This document shows, piece after piece, positions 1-5,024 of a stretch of DNA of 5,024 nucleotides. The stretch's first letter is position 1. Each line of letters opens with the position of its first letter. The translations under genes and the position numbers were made by a program. Below the pieces are notes generated by a model. That model saw only the letters and a program-made list of their open reading frames with translations. It did no database searches and was not told where the DNA came from. This stretch comes from Deltaproteobacteria bacterium (GTDB taxonomy: Bacteria; Desulfobacterota; Desulfovibrionia; Desulfovibrionales; Desulfovibrionaceae): contig JAITGZ010000016.1 of NCBI GenBank assembly GCA_031280335.1, forward strand, positions 1-5,024, given 5' to 3'.

Positions 1-1
1 G

Positions 2-898
2 GACGGCAAACCGACCATGGATATGAGCCAGCAGGAGGTGGTCAAGGCCATACGCGGCCCTAAGGGGAGCAAGGTTGAACTGCTCATCCTGCATAAAGAT
101 ACGCATGCCCCGGTGAGCGTAAGCATTGAGCGCGCTTCCGTACCCCTGCGCAGCGTGCGGGCGCGTTACGTGGAAGACGGCTTTTTATGGGTACGCCTGA
201 CCCGCTTCAGCGAAAAGACCACCAACGAGTTGAACGAAGCCCTGGACAGCGCGCGCAAGCAAACCACCCTGAAGGGGATCATTCTGGATGTGCGCAATAA
301 CCCCGGCGGCTTGCTGGATCAGGCCGTGAGCGTCTCGGACGTTTTTTTGCAGGATGGCCTGATCGTCTCCATGAAAGGACGCTCCGCCGCGCGTCAGCGT
401 GAATTTACGGCGCGCAAGAGCAGCCGGGACGTATCCGAGCCGGTGGTGGTGCTGGTTAACTCCGGCTCCGCCTCCGCCGCCGAGATCGTGGCCGGGGCCC
501 TGCAGGATCGCAAGCGGGCCGTACTGGTGGGCGAACGTACCTTCGGCAAGGGTTCGGTGCAGGAAATAAAACCGGTGGGGGACGCGGCCATTAAATTAAC
601 CACCCACATGTACTATACCCCCAGCGGGCGCTCTATTCAGGCGTCGGGCATCGATCCTGATCTGGAAGTTCCCTTTGAAACGCCCAGGGAAAACGCCGAA
701 AGCGCTCAGCGTATGCAGCTGCGCGAGCAGGACCTTTCCCGCCACCTGAAAAGCGCGGACAAAGACAAGGCCAAGGGGGACGGCTTTAAGCCGGATCCGG
801 AGGCGGTCTCCATGCTGGAGCGGGACAATCAGCTGCGCATGGCCCTGCAGGTGCTGAAAAGCCTGCCCAGAATCCAGGAATTGAGCTGGAAAAAGTAA
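2..898 (+). CDS. ctpA: Carboxyl-terminal processing protease, S41 family (5' end missing)
   Basis: Periplasmic serine protease of the CtpA/Prc family, which trims or degrades envelope proteins from their C-termini. The frame is open from base 2, so the signal peptide, N-terminal helices and first part of the PDZ domain lie outside the window; roughly a third of a typical 400-450 residue protein is missing. The visible part starts in the PDZ domain with the typical IRGPKG motif (bases 50-67). The S41 core follows, with DVRNNPGGLLDQAV (bases 287-328). The catalytic residues are all present: Ser in GSASAAE (codon 473-475), Lys in FGKGSVQ (codon 548-550) and Gln (codon 560-562). The Ser-Lys spacing of 25 and Lys-Gln spacing of 4 match the known Ser/Lys/Gln arrangement of this family. 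A charged linker and the family-typical tail (DNQLRMALQVLKSL) finish the protein. The stop is TAA at 896-898. The deacetylase gene follows after 40 bases. The family call is firm; the exact orthologue (ctpA or prc) and the substrates cannot be told from this fragment. Confidence 0.95.
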   Translation, partial: DGKPTMDMSQQEVVKAIRGPKGSKVELLILHKDTHAPVSVSIERASVPLRSVRARYVEDGFLWVRLTRFSEKTTNELNEALDSARKQTTLKGIILDVRNNPGGLLDQAVSVSDVFLQDGLIVSMKGRSAARQREFTARKSSRDVSEPVVVLVNSGSASAAEIVAGALQDRKRAVLVGERTFGKGSVQEIKPVGDAAIKLTTHMYYTPSGRSIQASGIDPDLEVPFETPRENAESAQRMQLREQDLSRHLKSADKDKAKGDGFKPDPEAVSMLERDNQLRMALQVLKSLPRIQELSWKK

Positions 899-938
899 GC
901 ATTTTGTTCCATCCGGATACGAAGGGGGCGGAGAACGC

Positions 939-2138
939 ATGAAAAGGCCCCTGCTTTTTGCGGTGTCGGCGGTCTTCGGTCTGGCTGTCCTGGGTTGTTT
1001 TTTTTTCGCTCCCGGAGCGCTGCGCAAAGGGAGGGAGGTACGTCCGGACATGGAGCGGAACATGGCCGGGCTTATGTATGAAGAAGCGCCGGCCATCGGT
1101 TTTACGGACTACATAAACCAGGCGGACTATGCCCTGGCCCAGACCATGCGCCGTCTGGGCGTGTCTTCCGCCGGGCTGAGCCTGCTTTCTGTGGAACTTC
1201 GGGAGCATGGGGGCCGTTTATATCAGGAAAGGCATATTGCCCTGGCCGGGGTGGGTGATGCGGCTTTTTTCGCGCGCGCCCTGCGGGATGCGCTCATTGC
1301 CTGGGCCGAACGGGCGGCCCTGCTGCGCCGGGAGGATTTGCCGGCCGGAATGAGGGACGCGGCCCCCCCTTCTGCCGCAGGGGAAGGGGAGTGGTTTATT
1401 GTACTGGATGGCGTAATCACGCACCGCCTGTCTTTAAGTTCGGCCCCTCCCGCGGACAGGCACGGCGCGTCCCGGCCGCGCCTGGTGATCGTCATGGACG
1501 ATCTGGGTGAATCCAGGCAGGCAGCCGCGCGCTTGCGCGCATTGGACTTCAAGGTTACTTTCGCCGTCTGGCCGCGCGGCACCCATGCCGGTGAAGTGGC
1601 GGAGCTGGCCCATGAACAGGGGCTTGAGGTGCTGGTACACCAGCCCATGGAACCCCTGGATTATCCGGCGGTCAACCCTGGCCGGGGGGCAATGCTTGCA
1701 GGCATGGGACGGGAAGATATTCTGCGTACCCTGGACGAAAGTTTGCGGCTGGTGCCCCACGCCTCCGGCCTGAACAACCATATGGGTTCGCTCCTGACCC
1801 AGGATGAAGGCGCCATGCGGGTGGTGGCGCAGGAGGCGCGGCAGCGCGGCCTGTTTATTCTGGACAGCCTCACGCACCAGGGCAGCCGCCTGGCGGGGGC
1901 GGCGCTGCAAGAGGGCGCGCGGGCACTGAAAAGGGATATTTTTCTGGACGAAGAAGCGCGCAGGGATAAGGTACTGGAGCAGCTGCGCCGGGCCGAACGC
2001 ATATCTGTTGTGCGCGGGCAGGCCATAGCCATAGGGCACCCCCTGCCTGCCACCCTGGACGCGCTGGAAGATTGGCAGCGCCTTCGCGATCAGGAGATAG
2101 AGATTGTCCGCCTGGCGGATCTGGATTTTCTCAATTAG
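939..2138 (+). CDS. Divergent polysaccharide deacetylase family protein (YibQ/DUF610-like), membrane-anchored
   Basis: A 399-residue protein. The ATG at 939 has GGAG at 930-933, five bases upstream. Residues 4-24 form one hydrophobic segment after MKR, so it is probably a signal anchor with the rest in the periplasm. Residues 35-175 are a poorly conserved, Ala/Arg-rich region that I cannot assign. From about residue 181 the divergent polysaccharide deacetylase domain is clear: VIVMDDLG (183-190, Asp pair 187-188), HQPMEP (234-239), NNHMGS (279-284), LDS (308-310), RDIFLD (332-337) and AIAIGHP (362-368). These are the conserved acidic and His positions of the family, which is related to NodB-type carbohydrate esterases. 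The true substrate is not established for the family; a role on peptidoglycan or another envelope glycan is inference. Its place directly after the S41 protease fits an envelope role. A run of nine T (998-1006) lies in the membrane segment. The TAG stop (2136-2138) lies within an inverted repeat. The family call is strong, the reaction is not. Confidence 0.92.
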   Translation: MKRPLLFAVSAVFGLAVLGCFFFAPGALRKGREVRPDMERNMAGLMYEEAPAIGFTDYINQADYALAQTMRRLGVSSAGLSLLSVELREHGGRLYQERHIALAGVGDAAFFARALRDALIAWAERAALLRREDLPAGMRDAAPPSAAGEGEWFIVLDGVITHRLSLSSAPPADRHGASRPRLVIVMDDLGESRQAAARLRALDFKVTFAVWPRGTHAGEVAELAHEQGLEVLVHQPMEPLDYPAVNPGRGAMLAGMGREDILRTLDESLRLVPHASGLNNHMGSLLTQDEGAMRVVAQEARQRGLFILDSLTHQGSRLAGAALQEGARALKRDIFLDEEARRDKVLEQLRRAERISVVRGQAIAIGHPLPATLDALEDWQRLRDQEIEIVRLADLDFLN

Positions 2139-2165
2139 AGCAATCTCGCGGCGAAATTGCTCTAA
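2135..2165. repeat. Inverted repeat/hairpin between the deacetylase gene and proC
   Basis: Two perfect 10-base arms, TTAGAGCAAT (2135-2144) and ATTGCTCTAA (2156-2165), enclose 11 bases. Inside them, one C/A mismatch is followed by three more pairs (TCG 2146-2148 with CGA 2152-2154) closing on a CGG loop. The left arm overlaps the last two codons of the upstream gene, including its TAG stop. No T-run follows on either strand, so it is not a classical intrinsic terminator. It could be an RNA processing or stabilising hairpin, a protein-binding site, or a copy of a dispersed intergenic repeat. The structure is certain; the function is not. Confidence 0.75.
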
Positions 2166-2207
2166 AATTAATTCGCCTTGGAGCGTTTCAAGGTTAACCG
2201 GCATGTG

Positions 2208-2214
2208 AAGGAGG
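2208..2214 (+). promoter_or_regulatory. Shine-Dalgarno site that fixes the proC start
   Basis: AAGGAGG, five bases before the ATG at 2220, is a near-ideal ribosome binding site and by far the strongest in the window. It decides the proC start against in-frame TTG (2178) and GTG (2205) codons upstream. The much weaker sites before pyk and the last gene suggest that proC is initiated independently while those genes may lean on coupling. Confidence 0.85.
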
Positions 2215-2219
2215 AGGGG

Positions 2220-3023
2220 ATGATCAAGCTTGGGGTCATGGGCTGCGGCAATATGGGCGGCGCGCTGCTGCGCGGCTGGGCTGCGGCGGAGGAGCTGCGC
2301 GGGCGCGTATCCCTGCTGGCCTACGATTGTTGCATGGAGCGCTGCGCCCTTGAGGGGGTAAACCCGGCCGCCTCCGCCGCCGTTCTGGCAGCGCAGGCGG
2401 ATGTGCTGGTCCTGGCGCTCAAACCGGGGCAAATACCCGCCGCCTTGCGGGAGGTGGCGTCTTGTCTCAAACCCGGCGGCCTGATCATCTCCATCGCCGC
2501 CGGGTTGGGACTCAAGCCGATTAAAGAGAGCGCGGGCGGGGGGAATCCGGCGGCCTTGGTACTGCCCAATACCCCGGCCAGAGTGGGGCGGGGCGTTTTT
2601 GGCATATGTCTGGATGATCCGGCGCTGAAGGAGGAGCAGCGCCGTCTGACGCTGGATTTATTTGCCGCCCTGGGGCAGACCCTGGTACTGCCGGAATCTT
2701 CTTTGAACGCCTTTTCCGCCCTGATGGGCTGCGGCCCCGCCTATATTTATTATTTTTTGGACGCTCTGACCGAGGCCGGGGTCTGCCTGGGCTTTTCCAG
2801 GGAGGAGGCCGCGCGTCTGGTGCTGGCGCTCTGCGCCGGGTCAACGGCCCTGGCCGAGCAAAGCGGGCAGCCCCTGCCCCTGCTGCGGGAGCAGGTCTGC
2901 TCTCCGGCCGGAACGACCATTGCGGCCATGAACAAGCTTGACCGCGAGGCCGTACGCGGGCATATTGTGGATGCGGTGCTGGCCGCCTTTGAAAAAGGCA
3001 AGGTTCTTTCCACACTCATTTGA
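2220..3023 (+). CDS. proC: Pyrroline-5-carboxylate reductase
   Basis: Catalyses the last step of proline synthesis, reducing 1-pyrroline-5-carboxylate to L-proline with NAD(P)H in the cytoplasm. From the ATG at 2220 the product has 267 residues, normal for the family. The N-terminal Rossmann fold shows GVMGCGNMGG (5-14), then LVLALKPGQ (63-71), ISIAAGLG (90-97) and LPNTPARVGRG (115-125). The C-terminal dimerisation and active-site domain carries SALMGCGPAYIYYFLDAL (166-183) and the P5CR signature region around VCSPAGTTIAAMNKLD (226-241). In that signature Ala replaces the more usual first Gly of SPGGTT, and Met236 sits where Leu/Ile/Val is usual; both are mild changes. I chose this start because the family fold begins at MIKLGVMG and a strong Shine-Dalgarno lies just upstream; the upstream in-frame codons would add 14 unrelated residues. 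The gap of 81 bases from the previous gene holds the inverted repeat; pyk follows after 37 bases. The identification is secure. Confidence 0.97.
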   Translation: MIKLGVMGCGNMGGALLRGWAAAEELRGRVSLLAYDCCMERCALEGVNPAASAAVLAAQADVLVLALKPGQIPAALREVASCLKPGGLIISIAAGLGLKPIKESAGGGNPAALVLPNTPARVGRGVFGICLDDPALKEEQRRLTLDLFAALGQTLVLPESSLNAFSALMGCGPAYIYYFLDALTEAGVCLGFSREEAARLVLALCAGSTALAEQSGQPLPLLREQVCSPAGTTIAAMNKLDREAVRGHIVDAVLAAFEKGKVLSTLI

Positions 3024-3024
3024 G

Positions 3025-3038
3025 CAGCCGTACGGCTG
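3025..3038. repeat. 14-base perfect palindrome between proC and pyk
   Basis: CAGCCGTACGGCTG is a perfect palindrome starting two bases after the proC stop codon. As RNA it can fold to a five-pair GC-rich stem with a GTAC loop. No T-run follows, so it is not a terminator. It may be a binding site for a dimeric regulator, a small processing hairpin, or chance in GC-rich DNA. Confidence 0.55.
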
Positions 3039-3060
3039 AACTGAAGCGGACGGACATGAC

Positions 3061-4470
3061 ATGAAAACAAAAATTATAGCCACCATTGGTCCTTCATCCG
3101 ATACGCCGGAAAAAATGAAAGATCTGCTCAACTCCGGGGTCAGCGTCTTCAGGCTTAATTTCTCCCATGGCAATGCCGGCAAGTTTGAGAGCATAGTCAA
3201 GGACATACGCCGGGTGGAAAAAGAACTGCAAAAACCCGTTACCATAATGCAGGATTTGGCCGGTCCCAAGATACGCATAGGGGATCTGGTCGATCCCGTC
3301 ACCTTCCGCGCGGGGGATTTTGCCCTGTTGGGGCCAAAGGCCCCCGCTAAACCCGGTGAAGTATCCTGGATTCCTTTCACGGATAACAAGATTCTGGACA
3401 ATATGGAAGTGGGCGACCGGCTGGTGCTGGCGGACGGTACCTTGCAGCTTATGGTGCGGGAAAAGCGGGCGGACGGTCTTTTTGCGCTGGAGGCGCAAAA
3501 TTCCGGCATTGTTACCTCACGCAAGGGCCTGGCCTTGCCGGGCAAATCTGTGAAGGTCCCGGCCCTGACCGAAAAAGACAAGCAGGATTTGCGCGATGGC
3601 CTGCGCCTGGGGGTGGACGCCGCAGCCCTCTCTTTTGTGCAGACGCCGGAAGATATTCTGGAGGCCAAAGAGATCATCCGCTCCCAGGGCAGGAACATCC
3701 CGGTGGTGGCCAAGCTGGAGCGCCAAAACGCCGTGGATCGCCTGGAAGACATTTTGAAGGTGGCGGACGTGATCATGGTGGCCAGGGGCGATTTGGGCAT
3801 AGAATGCCCGCTGCCCTCCCTGCCCGGCATACAGAAGCGTATTATCCGCGCCTGCAACCGCGCCGGTAAACCGGTGATCGTGGCGACCCAGATGCTTCTT
3901 TCCATGGTGGGCAGCCCCAGCCCCACCCGGGCGGAAACCACCGATGTGGCTAATGCCGTACTCGACGGCGCGGATTGCGTTATGCTGTCGGAGGAAACGG
4001 CCATGGGCAGCTTCCCGGTGGAAACGGTGCGTTTTATGCGCTGGATCACCGGCGAGGCGGAAACCTTGATGGCGGAACGTAAAATAAATCTTAACCTGCC
4101 TGAAGCGGACAACGCGCCGGAGTTTCTTTCTTATTCCGCCTGTTTATTGGCGGACAAGAGCGCTTCGGTGGCCCTGGTGGCGCACAGCATGTCCGGAGCG
4201 GCGGCCAGAGGTCTTTCCGCCCGTAAACCCATCCAGCCGATTTACGCCCTCACGCCCGTGCCCGCTGTGGTGCGTTACCTGAATTTTTCCTGGGGGGTGA
4301 TCCCTGTGTTGGCGGACGAAGGGCGCAAAGGGCATCTGGAGCGGGTGGAGGATTTTGTGGATTCCTTCAGTGGTTTCAAAAAGGGAGATCAGGTGGTCAT
4401 TACCGCCGGCCAACCGCACGCGGGCGAGGAAACCACAGGGACAAACCTGGTAAAGATTTATAGGAAATAG
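3061..4470 (+). CDS. pyk: Pyruvate kinase
   Basis: Converts phosphoenolpyruvate and ADP to pyruvate and ATP, the last step of glycolysis, in the cytoplasm. The 469 residues are normal for a bacterial enzyme. The order is: start of the barrel with KTKIIATIGPSS (2-13) and RLNFSHG (31-37); QDLAGPKIRIG (64-74) before the B domain (about 75-167); the rest of the barrel with ALSFVQ (189-194), the catalytic Lys218 in AKLE with Glu220, Asp244 in ARGDLG for the divalent metal, ATQ (275-277) and PTRAETTDVANAVLDGADCV (288-307); and the C-terminal domain from about 350, ending in GDQVVITAG (442-450) and TGTN (459-462). Oddities: the K+-site region is of the Lys type (Lys70), Leu280 replaces the usual Glu of MLESM, SEETA (310-314) replaces SGETA, and the effector loop reads SMSGAAA (376-382). 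The ATG at 3061 has only a weak GGA (3052-3054) upstream. The next gene follows after eight bases, suggesting co-transcription and coupling. Confidence 0.97.
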   Translation: MKTKIIATIGPSSDTPEKMKDLLNSGVSVFRLNFSHGNAGKFESIVKDIRRVEKELQKPVTIMQDLAGPKIRIGDLVDPVTFRAGDFALLGPKAPAKPGEVSWIPFTDNKILDNMEVGDRLVLADGTLQLMVREKRADGLFALEAQNSGIVTSRKGLALPGKSVKVPALTEKDKQDLRDGLRLGVDAAALSFVQTPEDILEAKEIIRSQGRNIPVVAKLERQNAVDRLEDILKVADVIMVARGDLGIECPLPSLPGIQKRIIRACNRAGKPVIVATQMLLSMVGSPSPTRAETTDVANAVLDGADCVMLSEETAMGSFPVETVRFMRWITGEAETLMAERKINLNLPEADNAPEFLSYSACLLADKSASVALVAHSMSGAAARGLSARKPIQPIYALTPVPAVVRYLNFSWGVIPVLADEGRKGHLERVEDFVDSFSGFKKGDQVVITAGQPHAGEETTGTNLVKIYRK

Positions 4471-4478
4471 GCTTAGTT

Positions 4479-5024
4479 ATGGTTGTTTCCAAAAGTATTT
4501 CAGAGGAGTACTACCAGATCAGCGAGGCGGTACTTTCCAGCTTCCACAAGTACAGGATGCCTTTGGACCTGTTTGTGCTGGATGAAAAAACCGCTCAGCT
4601 CAATCCATATTATAAAAAAGACAGCCGGTTGAACAACGAGCAGGCGGAAAAAATCCACACCCTGTGTCATGAGGGCAATTTGTTTGTTTCGCGTGCGGAT
4701 CACGCGGTTTATTCACAGCACATCGTCAAGCAGCTGGATTTGGTGCTGGTGGATGGAAATCTCAAGGAAAGCGAGGTGGCGGATATTATTATCCGCGCCC
4801 TGGGTCTGCGCTTGTCCGAATTCATGGAACAGCCGATCAAAATGCTTTTTCAGGGACTTCTGAGCGACTGCATGGTCTTTACCGAATATCTGTGGGCGGA
4901 CAATCACCGCATCAAGCTGTTCATGCGCCGTCTGCACCAGGCGGAATACAGCCTGATCAATCATTCTGTGAACACGATGATCATCGGGGTCTGGCTCTTT
5001 ATGAACGCCAAAGGCGAGGAACTG
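4479..5024 (+). CDS. Putative HD/HD-GYP-type phosphohydrolase, N-terminal part (3' end missing)
   Basis: An open frame of 182 codons from the ATG at 4479 to the last base, with no stop, so the gene continues beyond the window. Residues 1-100 are a soluble region (MPLDLFVLDEKTAQLNPYY at 27-45; NLFVSRADHAVYSQHIVKQL at 67-86) that I cannot assign to a named domain; its shape recalls the N-terminal regions found before HD-GYP domains. Residues 100-182 are helical and include YSLINHSVNTMIIGVWLF (157-174), which resembles the first helix of HD-GYP domains, where a His-Ser-x-Asn motif precedes the HD pair. The HD and GYP motifs themselves would lie downstream, so cyclic-di-GMP phosphodiesterase activity is only a possibility. 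There is no signal peptide or membrane segment in the visible part. It begins eight bases after the pyk stop with a poor Shine-Dalgarno, so coupling to pyk is likely. GC is low: about 47% over 4561-4740 by hand count, against about 68% for 2221-2340 in proC. That a gene is here is firm; the family is moderate. Confidence 0.7.
   Translation, partial: MVVSKSISEEYYQISEAVLSSFHKYRMPLDLFVLDEKTAQLNPYYKKDSRLNNEQAEKIHTLCHEGNLFVSRADHAVYSQHIVKQLDLVLVDGNLKESEVADIIIRALGLRLSEFMEQPIKMLFQGLLSDCMVFTEYLWADNHRIKLFMRRLHQAEYSLINHSVNTMIIGVWLFMNAKGEEL

Noticed and set aside
911..918. ATCCGGAT palindrome in the gap between the protease and deacetylase genes
   Set aside because: Eight bases is short enough to occur by chance and nothing else around it suggests an operator.
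984..998. VLGC at residues 17-20 of the deacetylase as a lipoprotein lipobox
   Set aside because: Leu before Gly-Cys is poor for a lipobox, and the hydrophobic stretch continues with FFFA after the Cys, which fits a membrane anchor better.
1007..1019. CGCTCCCGGAGCG inverted repeat next to the T-run, as a terminator
   Set aside because: The T-run comes before, not after, the repeat on the + strand, the loop is too tight, and it lies within coding sequence.
2163..2168. TAAAAT as a -10 element for a proC promoter
   Set aside because: It resembles TATAAT at five of six positions, but no convincing -35 box lies 16-18 bases upstream, and the AT-rich bases are partly explained by the repeat arm.
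2135..2175. The inverted repeat as a rho-independent terminator
   Set aside because: The downstream bases are AAAATTAATTC and the opposite strand also lacks a T-run, so the U-tract needed for intrinsic termination is missing.
2178..2219. Upstream in-frame TTG (2178) or GTG (2205) as the proC start
   Set aside because: The added residues do not belong to the ProC fold, and the strong AAGGAGG at 2208-2214 is placed for the ATG at 2220.
1434..2432. A 332-codon open frame on the minus strand
   Set aside because: It is antisense to the deacetylase and the start of proC, runs straight through the inverted repeat and intergenic gap, and shows no domain features.
2841..4112. A 423-codon open frame on the minus strand across proC and pyk
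   Set aside because: It lies opposite two well-identified genes, and its product is rich in Ser/Arg/Ala with no recognisable domain. Long antisense frames are common opposite GC-rich genes.

Overview
The window carries five protein-coding genes, all on the + strand and closely spaced, with gaps of 40, 81, 37 and 8 bases. I see no RNA gene, mobile element, CRISPR array or origin. The gene content, the moderately high GC of the first four genes and the style of the proteins suggest a Gram-negative proteobacterium. The best guess is a Desulfovibrio-like sulfate reducer (Desulfovibrionaceae). That assignment is an inference from general resemblance, not from a search.

Layout. Bases 2-898 hold the 3' part of a carboxyl-terminal processing protease (S41, CtpA/Prc type), which enters the window inside its PDZ domain. 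Bases 939-2138 encode a membrane-anchored divergent polysaccharide deacetylase (YibQ/DUF610 type). Its stop codon lies inside a long inverted repeat (2135-2165). Bases 2220-3023 encode pyrroline-5-carboxylate reductase (proC) behind a strong Shine-Dalgarno site. A 14-base perfect palindrome follows at 3025-3038. Bases 3061-4470 encode pyruvate kinase (pyk). Bases 4479-5024 are the 5' part of a gene that looks like an HD or HD-GYP-type phosphohydrolase; it is open to the window edge and clearly poorer in GC.

Function. The first two genes form an envelope pair (periplasmic proteolysis and a predicted periplasmic glycan-related protein). In many proteobacteria such genes sit next to the murein hydrolase activator envC. 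The next two are central metabolism: the last step of proline synthesis and the last step of glycolysis. The fifth may be a signalling protein. Tight spacing suggests at least partial co-transcription, with the 2135-2165 hairpin as the most likely boundary or processing point.

No new multi-gene system is evident. The points most worth a second look are in the pyruvate kinase, which has a K+-independent-type signature, a Leu in place of a usually conserved Glu, and a degenerate effector loop. The 2135-2165 inverted repeat, which may be a dispersed element, also deserves checking.
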